A stretch of 64,000 nucleotides of DNA from Candidatus Bathyarchaeota archaeon (GTDB lineage Archaea; Thermoproteota; Bathyarchaeia; Bathyarchaeales; DTEX01). Location of the stretch: the NCBI GenBank assembly GCA_025059045.1, contig JANXEA010000005.1, positions 28,960-92,959 of the forward strand, in the 5' to 3' direction. The translations under genes were made by a program, and so were the position numbers. Shown in pieces: positions 1 to 9,163 of this stretch. The notes beneath the pieces are model-generated. The model ran no database searches, was not told the origin of the DNA, and saw nothing but the letters and a program-made list of their open reading frames with translations. Each line of letters opens with the position of its first letter. The first letter of the stretch is position 1.

Positions 1-414
1 TATAAAATAGAGGAGGAAAGGCGTTGTCCATGAGGGATGCAGAAATGTTCTAGTCCATTGAATGTTCGCGGATGGGGGCGGCACATACCATTCGGGGATA
101 TAATCTGCGATCCCAAATGAGCCTACAATGTCTGAATTTCTAAAATATACTCGATAAACCATATCTAGTGGAGCGTATGTGCCAAGGCTTGCCAAGAAGC
201 TTATTAAGAAGGCTTCTTGGCGAGTGATTCTTTTTCCAAGCAGTTTTCCCATCTCCACAAAGAGGAGCATTGCGAATATGGAGACTTCGATCTGCTGGCC
301 TGTCATCAGCTCCAAATAGATGTTTGCTGGGATGAAGACAAATATGGAGAAGATACCTGCAAGCATGCTGATCCAGCTTATTCCAGACCTTATTCTTTCA
401 TCGGCTTGCATCAT
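1..414 (-). CDS. OPT-like polytopic membrane protein, partial (cut by the window edge)
   Basis: The frame opens with ATG at 414, six bases after the stop of the upstream fusion gene, and stays open for 138 codons to the window edge, so only the N-terminus is seen. The visible part has two hydrophobic segments and the stretch LELMTGQQIEVSIFAMLL followed by a basic loop and a second membrane region. This resembles the first helices of oligopeptide-transporter (OPT) superfamily proteins and the 750-residue protein two genes upstream in the same operon. The close spacing suggests co-transcription and perhaps a transporter pair. The family call is tentative. The existence of the gene is well supported by its length, hydrophobicity and position. 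Confidence 0.65.
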   Translation of the reverse strand, partial: MMQADERIRSGISWISMLAGIFSIFVFIPANIYLELMTGQQIEVSIFAMLLFVEMGKLLGKRITRQEAFLISFLASLGTYAPLDMVYRVYFRNSDIVGSFGIADYIPEWYVPPPSANIQWTRTFLHPSWTTPFLLYFI

Positions 415-420
415 CTTTCT

Positions 421-3400
421 CTATTCCCCGTTCGACCCGCTTTTTTGGCCATATTTTGATTTCCAGAGGAGGAACTGCTTTCTAATTTCGTCTACAAATT
501 TAAGCGTTAACCTCTCCCAGTCCTCTGTTAGTCCCGCAGTCCTCCTAATAGTCAGTCCAGCCTTCCACGTATCCTCTTCGGCGTCTCTGATTAGACGTAT
601 TATTGCATCCTGTTTCACGCCTAAGTCATATGGCGCTAAGTTTACATATAGGCTGAGAACCATCTCTCTATCATCTGCCAACTCTTCCTTGATCTCATCC
701 ACATTAAAAATAGGCGCGTCACGGAAGGAGTGGCGCTTGGAAAACTCTTTAAGGTAATCTATCATCTGCTCAGCCTCTTTCCTATTTGAGAAGGTGAAAG
801 GAAGTGGAAACTCCCAAGTATCCCCAACAGGCTTAGATGAAGGAGCCCATTTTCTCTCCATACTGGGAGTCACCAACTTTGCAGCCGAGACTATTGGAAA
901 GATTGTTGAGGTTATAACTGTAACCATTGCGACCATTAGAACAAGGAGAACATGTGAGGAGGTAGGATCTAATGTTACGCCGGTTGGGGCGATATAGCTA
1001 GTTATTGGAAGGGACAGTAGGTAACCTATTATGGAACCGACAATAGCATATGTAATTGTTTCCGCTAGGAAGAGGAAACCTATATGTGAGGGTGAGAGAC
1101 CTATGGAGCTGAGGATCGATATCTCTCTTCGTCTCTCATAAACGGCGCTTATGAGCATATTCAATAGTGATAGAATCACGAGAGTTATTGGAACTATTTG
1201 GCTTTCAAATCCGAAAGCTCTGTATGTTAACCCTTGGGATAACAAGTATATTTTGTCGCCCGAAGTGTAATAGACCGCGTATACGTTGAAAAGATTGAAT
1301 ATTTTTTTAGCCATCTTGGGCACATTGACGCTTTCTAACGGCTTAATCGATACGCTTGCAACACGTCCTCCCAACGATATTAGAACCTCATATGGGATTA
1401 TGACATAATAGCTTGGATCCACATGTACGTTCCAGGGATTGTCGGGGGTTATATCGAACTTTATTGGTGAAAGTTCTTCACCATCAAGGTCTCGCAAGAA
1501 CTGAATATTGTTACTCATTATTCCTATAACCGTGAAGTTTGTACCAGCGATTGTAAGGATGTCGCCTATGCTGAAATTTCCTTCCTCCGCGATGGCTTCA
1601 GTAATTATACATAGTGGCGCCTTCTCCTGACCTCTTCCAAACCATGAACCATTTACTAGAAAGTTTAATCTCGTTATTTCTTTCTCTTCCGGGGTCAGCC
1701 CCCACAATGTATTGACTGAAACGTTCCGTCCACTTGTGACCGATACGCACTCAAATCCGTAGGTTCCATCCACATCCTCGACAGTTCTGAACCTTGGAAA
1801 CATATATATCCAAGCCCTCGGCGCCACTATAGCTTGATCTCCAAATTCTGCTTTGAGAAAGTCAACGATTCTAGTTCCTAAGTCGAATCCGCCATAGCCC
1901 CACATATCCTTTCGGATAAGTATCCCTTGATAAGGGGGACTTCTTCCCCTTTCCTCCTCTCTCACACCCACAATCGCGGATACTGAGGAGAAGCTTGAGA
2001 CGCTGAAAACTAATATTATCAAAGCGATCAGTACAAGTCCGCTTCTAATCTTCCTTCTTTTCATGTTTTCTATACCCTGCTTGAATGAAATGAAGAATGA
2101 ACTTCTCATTCTAGATATGTCTATTTCATGTTCGCCTAAGAGCTTGATGCGGGATGACCTGAGGAGGTTAGCAAAACGCATGAACATTACTATAAGTATT
2201 GGGAACATGAGTATAAGCATCGAAAAGCCGATGACATTTATCATCGGGCTTGCAGCTATTGAGAAGCCAGGATGGAACAAATAAAGAAAAACGATTAATG
2301 AGCTAAAGATGAGGACTAAGGACAGAATCTTCCTCTTTCCCCTAAAGTCAAGGAAAAGGGCCTCCGCTATTATCGTGAATGGGATAGCGATGAATGAGAA
2401 GAAGGGTACAGTTGCAGCTGCGTCTTCGGCTTTGGCTCTGAAATGCAAATATGCCCTTAAGGCCTTGTTCCAGCTGGCGATGCAGTTAACTAAATACTTG
2501 GAATATGAATGATTATGTTCGAGGGCTCTTATAGCCTCTGATAACATTTTTTCAGCTTCGATTAGCCCTTCAAACATTTCGCGATTCTCTTGTGAGGGTA
2601 TATTATCCAATATGCTTGCTGAGATTCTCTTAGTCCACCTTATAAGATCTGAGATCCCGCTGTGAAGCTTTATGTATCTTTGCTCTCCAGGTTTCAGAAT
2701 GTAGCCGTAACCTTCTGGATTGTCGCCTGTACTATTGAGGATCATGCCAAAAGGGTATCTATCAACAGTCGCATACATCATCACCTTTATGTATTCGCCT
2801 GGGGGAACGGCAAGCACGTAAAGGTTGCTTCGGCTCCATACACCATAACTCAGGACATCTTCGAACTTCTCATTTTTCAGGGAGATTTGAATTGGAACGC
2901 TTTCCCCGCTTGGCAGTACTGGTGAAGTCAAGGAACTTGGGTGAAAGACATCTACTACAAGTTGAGAGCATCTGAAGATGGGTAGGACACCAAGCTCAGG
3001 GATGCCGCTACCCGCGCATATGTAGCTAGCGTAGTAGCGGGATCTCATGTCGGGGGCGTACAGGATCTCCCCAGTTTCAGCGTCAATAACCCATGCCGAT
3101 ATTAGAAAGCCTACGTATCTTCCGTCTCTCTGCCCAATTCCGCCCTTAAATAGGTATCTTCCATTTTCGTCGGCGAATGTGAAACGTCTGAACGAAAGTG
3201 GCATGTTGAAGAATGTTTTATAGTTGCTTGAGGCCTGGGGTCCTGCTCCCCCTTCAAGTATGACAAGAGCGTTAGGGACTGGAGAGAACCATCCAATAGA
3301 ATCATTCCATATTCCAATCATGCCTGTAGCGTTTACTTCCCATCTGCTTACTGTTCCTCCAGCTGAGATCGTGTTCTTTAGTGTCTGCTTGTTTGCCTCT

Positions 3401-5052
3401 CTGTTCGCAAGCCAGTTTCTTATCACATTCTGGGCGGCCGTGTTTCCTATCTCACTGGTCCAGTCGAGACTATCAAGCCTTACGATTGAATAAAGTATGA
3501 ATTCGATTTGGTCCTGGAGGTTTCTGAGATTCACATATTCATATCTATCGAATGGTCTGCCTAGGAACTTATTATAATAGGCTGTTGTGAATGCAGATGC
3601 AGAGGGGAACTGTGAGAACCCATTGCGCAGAAGGAATATGGGCTCCATATCATATATTTTTGTGTACCAGCTGAACTGATTTCCTACATCCCACTCAACG
3701 TCCAACACGTGGCTGGATGAGAAGATATAGACTGAGTATCTTTTTTTCCCTAAACTCGCCATGTTTATCTCGGCATATGTATTTGTGAAAAAGTTTTCTA
3801 GGTAGAAGGCTGTCTCTGCAGATGTGTAACTATCGAATGTATTTCCACACCAGTACACCGTTGTAACCGCTCCAGCCTTCTCTCCGCTGCTACAGGGAAC
3901 CCACAGGAGTTCATTGCTGCCTGTGTCGAGCTGTATGTTGATTAGCCAAAAGATGTTCTTCTCTACGATTAGCCCGAGATCTTTCCTGAGATACCAGCTC
4001 CTCATCGGATCTAAGAAGTCATCTATGAACTGGACTGATCCCTCAAGGTTTTGATGATGAGCTGAAAGCGCTGCAAATATAATAGTATGTTTCGGTCTGT
4101 GAAGGCTGAAATACCTGGCTATCTCAAGGAGTGAAGCAATTCCGCATGCCTCCTGTGCCCCAGGCGCGTACCTAGGGGAGTCGGAATAAGAGTCATAATA
4201 TGCTATTAGTAGTAGGGATTGGTTAGGCCACTGCGTTCCCCTTATTTCCCCCCATATGTTCCATGTTTTGACCTTCTCCCAGAATGTGCTGGCTTTTATC
4301 AGCACCTCCTCTCCGACATGGCCTAGGAGTCTATTTCTTGCTTCTTTGGTGGCGATAAATCTTGGAAATTTGAGCGGCAGATCCTCAATAAATGTTGTAA
4401 TCAGTTGGTACTGCGGACTGAATACGTCATCCTTCAGTGGGGCGATAAAAGTGTAGAGGGGGTCGGGTTCCATGAATATAACTGCCTTGGCGCCCTGGCG
4501 ATACAGTTCAATCCATTTGGACGATGCGGATGCCCAATCAAGCAGAGCAATGCATCCTTCAATTTCCTTTCCGTCAAGGTCCTCTAAGTCAGCGTCTTCT
4601 AGGTACATTAGGCGGCCCTTGATTCCTTCCGGGGGCGTCGTTGAGGGAACGACAAAGTTCGGTCGCGCTGCATATACCTCTATGGTTTCTCCTGTCGAAA
4701 GGAATGTTATATTGGCGCCATGATCTATGCAGTCTACAACCTCAAACTCTTGAACTGTAACATTATCCATCAGACTCCTAAACTGTTCATATATATATTG
4801 GGCTGCGATTCTGTTCCCGGGATATCCAGTTGCCCTGCTGCCGAGACTTGAGAGAAAACGTATATGTTGGTCGAGCAATGTCATATTTATACTTGCTATT
4901 ACTCGAGAGTAATCAGTGATCAAAAACGCATTGGTGCTACTAAAGATATGACCGTTTGCCATAGGCGCTGCCTGAATAGAAATGAGTATTAATAGAATGG
5001 ATGAAACAAGTATCCTGTGAGGCTGTAATATTAAGATTTTTCGGGACATCAT
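421..5052 (-). CDS. M28 peptidase-like (probably inactive) / FtsX-type permease fusion, 1543 aa
   Basis: An N-terminal signal segment (residues 5-30) leads into an M28-like extracellular domain with a PA-like insert (about 150-250). A carboxypeptidase-regulatory-like beta region lies near 600-700. Four or so membrane helices follow (about 880-980), then an FtsX/MacB-type permease from about residue 985 (first helix after MKRRKIRSG, last helices 1270-1395), and a roughly 130-residue cytosolic tail. The M28 metal site is altered. The expected H-x-D is AYYDS (284-288), the GANDNASG-type motif is GAQEACG (298-304), and the catalytic EE pair is HH in SAHHQNLEGS (330-339). By analogy with nicastrin-type inactive relatives it may bind peptides rather than cleave them; that is inference. 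It lies 14 nt after one OPT-like gene and 6 nt before another, so it is very likely part of one transport operon. Confidence 0.8.
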   Translation of the reverse strand: MMSRKILILQPHRILVSSILLILISIQAAPMANGHIFSSTNAFLITDYSRVIASINMTLLDQHIRFLSSLGSRATGYPGNRIAAQYIYEQFRSLMDNVTVQEFEVVDCIDHGANITFLSTGETIEVYAARPNFVVPSTTPPEGIKGRLMYLEDADLEDLDGKEIEGCIALLDWASASSKWIELYRQGAKAVIFMEPDPLYTFIAPLKDDVFSPQYQLITTFIEDLPLKFPRFIATKEARNRLLGHVGEEVLIKASTFWEKVKTWNIWGEIRGTQWPNQSLLLIAYYDSYSDSPRYAPGAQEACGIASLLEIARYFSLHRPKHTIIFAALSAHHQNLEGSVQFIDDFLDPMRSWYLRKDLGLIVEKNIFWLINIQLDTGSNELLWVPCSSGEKAGAVTTVYWCGNTFDSYTSAETAFYLENFFTNTYAEINMASLGKKRYSVYIFSSSHVLDVEWDVGNQFSWYTKIYDMEPIFLLRNGFSQFPSASAFTTAYYNKFLGRPFDRYEYVNLRNLQDQIEFILYSIVRLDSLDWTSEIGNTAAQNVIRNWLANREANKQTLKNTISAGGTVSRWEVNATGMIGIWNDSIGWFSPVPNALVILEGGAGPQASSNYKTFFNMPLSFRRFTFADENGRYLFKGGIGQRDGRYVGFLISAWVIDAETGEILYAPDMRSRYYASYICAGSGIPELGVLPIFRCSQLVVDVFHPSSLTSPVLPSGESVPIQISLKNEKFEDVLSYGVWSRSNLYVLAVPPGEYIKVMMYATVDRYPFGMILNSTGDNPEGYGYILKPGEQRYIKLHSGISDLIRWTKRISASILDNIPSQENREMFEGLIEAEKMLSEAIRALEHNHSYSKYLVNCIASWNKALRAYLHFRAKAEDAAATVPFFSFIAIPFTIIAEALFLDFRGKRKILSLVLIFSSLIVFLYLFHPGFSIAASPMINVIGFSMLILMFPILIVMFMRFANLLRSSRIKLLGEHEIDISRMRSSFFISFKQGIENMKRRKIRSGLVLIALIILVFSVSSFSSVSAIVGVREEERGRSPPYQGILIRKDMWGYGGFDLGTRIVDFLKAEFGDQAIVAPRAWIYMFPRFRTVEDVDGTYGFECVSVTSGRNVSVNTLWGLTPEEKEITRLNFLVNGSWFGRGQEKAPLCIITEAIAEEGNFSIGDILTIAGTNFTVIGIMSNNIQFLRDLDGEELSPIKFDITPDNPWNVHVDPSYYVIIPYEVLISLGGRVASVSIKPLESVNVPKMAKKIFNLFNVYAVYYTSGDKIYLLSQGLTYRAFGFESQIVPITLVILSLLNMLISAVYERRREISILSSIGLSPSHIGFLFLAETITYAIVGSIIGYLLSLPITSYIAPTGVTLDPTSSHVLLVLMVAMVTVITSTIFPIVSAAKLVTPSMERKWAPSSKPVGDTWEFPLPFTFSNRKEAEQMIDYLKEFSKRHSFRDAPIFNVDEIKEELADDREMVLSLYVNLAPYDLGVKQDAIIRLIRDAEEDTWKAGLTIRRTAGLTEDWERLTLKFVDEIRKQFLLWKSKYGQKSGSNGE

Positions 5053-5066
5053 GATACCATGCTAAG

Positions 5067-7319
5067 TCATACTCGTGAGAGTTGATAAAGCCAGTATGTG
5101 GGGTAGCTGTAAAACGCTATTAGGAACCATAGTATTGATATCGGCACAAAGAAGCCTACGACGAGCCCCATGCACAAGGGCGATATCTTGTTGTTATAAT
5201 CTTCAACTAGACCGGCCTTGAATGTTAGGTATTTGAGAATTAGCCCGACGAATAGAGCTGGGATGACGCAACTTTCTCCCATAAATATTCCTATAAGTAT
5301 TCCTTCTGGAAGCAGTCTAAGCCATGGTAGCCTTCTCCTCGCAAAATAGATTAGCGATACAATTGCAAACCCTAACGTCAGATAGCCGAAAATCTGGATT
5401 ATTCCCTGCGTTCCGAGCTTGTATATGTTAGCAAACTGGAATCGAACGGTTTCGTCGTCCCAGTCTCCTGAACGGAGTTTTCCATAAACATTACTCAACG
5501 CGTTAGTGTATATGCTCACGGATCCATGTGGCATACCTAATGGTCCTCCTTCATAGAATGGCCAGATATGGAATCTGAGAACAGCGAAGGGTGTCGCCAC
5601 AATAGGCATTACAAGAAACGTGACTAGAAGAGCAAGCCCCACGTCTCTTTTTCTCAGATTTAATGCATTGCCGATTCTAAAATTATATAAGGAGAAGGCC
5701 ATCTGCTCGATCTGCCTGTCCATCCATCCATCTAACGTTCGCATACCCGCTACGGCTGTTGTGGCCCATCCGGCAGGGGTTGGGGTTGCCTTTGGACCAA
5801 AGTAAAGTAATGAGAAGCCGCCTGCAAACTTCCATGGCCCCCTACCGAAGTATGCCCCATAACCGCTCACTGTATTTAGAAAATGGTTCCCCCCAGTATA
5901 TACCACTACTCTCGTCGCCCCTATCACGATTAGTGTATTAATCAATAGAGTTAAGATTATGATCTTTACGTCTGCTTCAAGTGCTATCCAGCATGAGAAC
6001 CACACAATCATTGAACAGATCATTAAGGTGACCACTATTCTCAACGGGAGCGGTGACAGAGCTTCCAACTCTGGATCGGGTTTTCCAAAAGCCGATCGGA
6101 ATATTCTCTTAACACGCTTCCTATTCACGTAGAGCGGGTATATCACTATGGCCAGCAGCATGCCTATAGGCAGAACCGTATATATTCCTCTTGCCCAGCT
6201 CCCGCCAACATACGACTCGTAGAGCATTCTTTTTGAGACATCGGGCCAAGCGTATCCAGAGGAGGATGATGGGAACATACCGATTTGTGAGAAGGTTACT
6301 GGGATAAGCATCATGAAGATGAAATACCCTATGAGGCAGGAGAGGGAAACATCTATGGGAAGAAGATAGGCAAAACCCAAATGATGCGGCATAAAGGATA
6401 CGAAGAGCGGGACCCAAGGTAGGAGTCCCAGTGGTGTAAGATCAAAGACGGGAGCAATTCTTATGGGTGTACCGAAAAGGAAACCATTATATTCTGTTAC
6501 AGGTCCAGCTTGGACCGGATTAATCAGTGCTGCGTAGACTCCATATCCATGGGCCAAAATCGCGTAGGCTGCAGATATCAAGAAGCCTATCATAAACCAC
6601 TTAACTTTACCAACCTTTCCACCACCATCCACGTTTTCTGTTTGAACCAGGGATATTGCTCCAGCCTGTATTTCAGCCCAGAGTGATGGGATATTTTCAA
6701 CATCAAACCAAATTATCTTGAGGATCATGGAGAGGGATAGGAACGCCATTGTCATTGAAGTATAGTATAAGATGGACCAGACCATCGATGGATAGAATGC
6801 TGGGTGAATTGACCACGTCGACACAGGCACGACAGCAGAGTATACAGAAGGATCTTTAGGGGATATCAAGGATGGTATCATCGTCCATATTCCGCTTGAG
6901 GCCCTATGCCAATATGCAGCCAACCCGATTACATTGTAGTCCCAGCATTTGCCCCAGTCAGAGCAGTTTGGTCCATGAATGAAATTATAGAAGAAGCATG
7001 TGGACAACATTATGGAGAATATAACAAGTTCCGGTGACAACGGTTTTTTTCTTAAATTTTTTATGAGATATGCAGCGAGAAGGTTTACTGTCATAAAGAA
7101 ACCTATGGAAATGGGCCAGCTACTTGCCACGCGGTAAAAATATCTATCTGTTTGGTAAACCTCTCGAATATTATCATACCTTAATAATTGGACTATCCCT
7201 TCAGCGAAATTTCTGATTATAAGGTTATGGTACCCAGTTATAATGATCACCAAAAGCAGGCCTATAGCCAAAACCTTTAGTGTGAGCCCCTTACCAACCT
7301 TATATTCTTCGCTCAACAT
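5067..7319 (-). CDS. OPT-like polytopic membrane protein, 750 aa
   Basis: This long hydrophobic protein has roughly 14-16 predicted membrane segments and short loops. It begins with a helix after MLSEEYKVGKGL and ends with a cluster of helices near 650-745. The overall design, the repeated helix pairs and the similarity to the partial protein at the left edge suggest an oligopeptide-transporter-superfamily relative, but I see no diagnostic substrate motif. The ATG start at 7319 is preceded by a good ribosome site (AAGGGGGA), and a TATA-like element lies about 30 nt upstream. It is the first gene of an operon continuing into the M28-like/FtsX fusion and the second OPT-like gene. A peptide or siderophore-like substrate is possible but unproven. 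Confidence 0.7.
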   Translation of the reverse strand: MLSEEYKVGKGLTLKVLAIGLLLVIIITGYHNLIIRNFAEGIVQLLRYDNIREVYQTDRYFYRVASSWPISIGFFMTVNLLAAYLIKNLRKKPLSPELVIFSIMLSTCFFYNFIHGPNCSDWGKCWDYNVIGLAAYWHRASSGIWTMIPSLISPKDPSVYSAVVPVSTWSIHPAFYPSMVWSILYYTSMTMAFLSLSMILKIIWFDVENIPSLWAEIQAGAISLVQTENVDGGGKVGKVKWFMIGFLISAAYAILAHGYGVYAALINPVQAGPVTEYNGFLFGTPIRIAPVFDLTPLGLLPWVPLFVSFMPHHLGFAYLLPIDVSLSCLIGYFIFMMLIPVTFSQIGMFPSSSSGYAWPDVSKRMLYESYVGGSWARGIYTVLPIGMLLAIVIYPLYVNRKRVKRIFRSAFGKPDPELEALSPLPLRIVVTLMICSMIVWFSCWIALEADVKIIILTLLINTLIVIGATRVVVYTGGNHFLNTVSGYGAYFGRGPWKFAGGFSLLYFGPKATPTPAGWATTAVAGMRTLDGWMDRQIEQMAFSLYNFRIGNALNLRKRDVGLALLVTFLVMPIVATPFAVLRFHIWPFYEGGPLGMPHGSVSIYTNALSNVYGKLRSGDWDDETVRFQFANIYKLGTQGIIQIFGYLTLGFAIVSLIYFARRRLPWLRLLPEGILIGIFMGESCVIPALFVGLILKYLTFKAGLVEDYNNKISPLCMGLVVGFFVPISILWFLIAFYSYPTYWLYQLSRV

Positions 7320-7347
7320 ATCCCCCTTAAAAATCTTTAATCCGCCA

Positions 7348-7360
7348 CCTTATAAGATTA
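7348..7360 (-). promoter_or_regulatory. TATA-like promoter of the OPT/M28-FtsX operon
   Basis: On the minus strand the sequence reads AATCTTATAAGG, an archaeal TATA-like box. It would place the transcript start near 7328, just ahead of the AAGGGGGA ribosome site of the 7319 start codon. Confidence 0.45.
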
Positions 7361-7428
7361 ACGAGCCATATGTCATTTATTTAACGCATGATCATCCTAA
7401 AAAATGGTAGAAAAAAGGCGCTTATCCC

Positions 7429-9018
7429 CTATTTCTTTCTTCGAACAACCGCGAAGATCACGGTGACCGCTATAACTGCGACGACACCGATGCCAGCTAT
7501 CAGGTATGGATCGAACGAGCTTTTCTTCGGGGAAACTGTAACTTGCGCGGATATCCTATCCGTCCCGCCCCTATAGTCCTCAACAGTAAGTGTCACATTA
7601 TATTGCCCTTCTGCCGCGAATATATGGATGATCGTTGGAACAGAGACTGTAGTTACGTTCCCATCCCCAAAGTTCCATGTATATTTAACAACGTTCGGTT
7701 GGGATGCTGATGCGTTGAAAGTTACCGCTTCGCCTGCCAGCGGGTTGGTCGGCGAGAAGGTGAAGGAAGCCTTTGGCCCTGTGTAAAGCTCGCCAAAGAC
7801 GTACAAGTTATCATCCATCGATCCAACAATAAGGAGGCCGCCTACAATCGCAGGGGCACCACGTATGTCTCCGCCAGTCTGATAACTCCAGACAACGTCG
7901 CCTGTCGTTGCATTTAGGCAGTATAATACATCATTAGACGACCCGATGAAAACAAGCCCATCCGCCACGCTCGCTGAGGAGTAAGAAAAATCCCCTGCGA
8001 TGGATCCGCCAGTATTGAATCTCCATACTTGTTCTCCAGTTTCAGCGTTTAGGCAGTATACATACCCGTCAGCTGAAAGAATGTAGATTTTCCCATAAGC
8101 CGCTGCTGGAGTGCTCCTTACCATCCCGCCTGTCTTAAACCTCCATTTCTGCTCACCAGTATTCATGTCTAAAGCGTAGACGTATTGGTCGTCGGATCCT
8201 ATGTAAACTTTCCCATAAGCAACTGTGGGGGATCCTCTGAAATCCTTTGGATCTGTTGGGCTCTGGAACCTCCAGATCTCAGTTCCGGTTAAGAGGTCTA
8301 AGCAGTAAACTTTTTTGCTGCTTGAACCCATGTAGACCTTTCCGCCGACGATGGCTGGAGTGCCTCGAACTTGACCTCCAGTATTAAACGCCCATATAAT
8401 CCTCTTCTCCTCAGCCATTTCTACCTCGGAGGCGTTTAATGCATATATTGTATGATCACAGGAGGCCACTATAACCATTCCGTTAACGAACTTTGGATGA
8501 GCACGGGAGATTTTGTCATAAGTTGAGAATGTCCACAATATCCTTCCAGTGGCGGCATCCAAGCAGTAGAGTCTACCATCTTCACATCCTGCGAAGACCT
8601 TTCCTTCGGCTACAGCAGGCGCTCCGCGCATGGTTGTTCCAGTTACTCGACGCCACAATATCTTCCCTGTAATCAAGTCTATTGCATATACGCTGGAATC
8701 GGACCCAGCGGCCGTTGCCACATAGATTACGCCATCATAAACAGCTGGGCCTCCTTCCGGCACATCTCCTATTGTCAGGTTCCATAAAAGACTGCCTTTT
8801 CTAGGCGCTGGGCTATCAGAGTAGCCAGTGTTAGCTAAGTCATAATGGAAGCAAGGCCAAGAGTACTTAACCTTTGAAACTTCATCCAAATTTTGAAATG
8901 AAAACGATGAGACCAAATTACAATGGGACATAATTGCCACGGTTAGGATTAGAGTCGGAAGCAGAATTGCCATTGCGGCTGAAAATCTGCACTTAGCCGT
9001 AGAATGCACGCTCCTCAC
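7429..9018 (-). CDS. Surface PQQ-type beta-propeller protein with PKD domain and C-terminal anchor
   Basis: A signal segment (about 12-35) is followed by seven or so PQQ/pyrrolo-quinoline-like propeller blades. Each carries patterns such as YCLDAATGRILW, VYCLNAETGEQVW and GGxVRGTPA (about 60-400). A PKD domain (about 410-490, with YTWNFGDGN) and one membrane helix ending in RRKK follow. It is an outward-facing, cell-anchored protein with no catalytic motif; the blades need not bind PQQ. The listed start is GTG 9018. A second GTG at 9009 follows GAGGAG closely and may be the real start. It is divergent from another propeller protein at 9164, which suggests linked functions in surface binding or scaffolding. 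Similar proteins are common in archaea but their ligands are unknown. Confidence 0.85.
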   Translation of the reverse strand: MRSVHSTAKCRFSAAMAILLPTLILTVAIMSHCNLVSSFSFQNLDEVSKVKYSWPCFHYDLANTGYSDSPAPRKGSLLWNLTIGDVPEGGPAVYDGVIYVATAAGSDSSVYAIDLITGKILWRRVTGTTMRGAPAVAEGKVFAGCEDGRLYCLDAATGRILWTFSTYDKISRAHPKFVNGMVIVASCDHTIYALNASEVEMAEEKRIIWAFNTGGQVRGTPAIVGGKVYMGSSSKKVYCLDLLTGTEIWRFQSPTDPKDFRGSPTVAYGKVYIGSDDQYVYALDMNTGEQKWRFKTGGMVRSTPAAAYGKIYILSADGYVYCLNAETGEQVWRFNTGGSIAGDFSYSSASVADGLVFIGSSNDVLYCLNATTGDVVWSYQTGGDIRGAPAIVGGLLIVGSMDDNLYVFGELYTGPKASFTFSPTNPLAGEAVTFNASASQPNVVKYTWNFGDGNVTTVSVPTIIHIFAAEGQYNVTLTVEDYRGGTDRISAQVTVSPKKSSFDPYLIAGIGVVAVIAVTVIFAVVRRKK

Positions 9019-9051
9019 ACTAAAATTTCATATTCTAATGTGAAAGAATTA

Positions 9052-9063
9052 GGATTTAAAAGT
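9052..9063 (-). promoter_or_regulatory. TATA-like promoter of the 7429-9018 propeller gene
   Basis: The minus strand reads CTTTTAAATCC, centred near 9058. It would start transcription about 9031, a dozen bases before the GTG start. Confidence 0.45.
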
Positions 9064-9092
9064 TTCTTTAAAAATGGCCGTAGATTTCACCG

Positions 9093-9105
9093 TTAATAAT
9101 ATAAG
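9093..9105 (+). promoter_or_regulatory. TATA-like promoter of the 9164 propeller gene
   Basis: TTAATAATATAAGG is an AT-rich box placing initiation near 9126 and leaving a leader of about 38 nt before the preferred ATG at 9164. Its divergent partner box lies only about 40 nt away. Confidence 0.4.
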
Positions 9106-9163
9106 GTAGAAGGGATGAAAATAGAAATGCTAATTTTTGATAAGAAATAGGGGTTTGGAAGAG

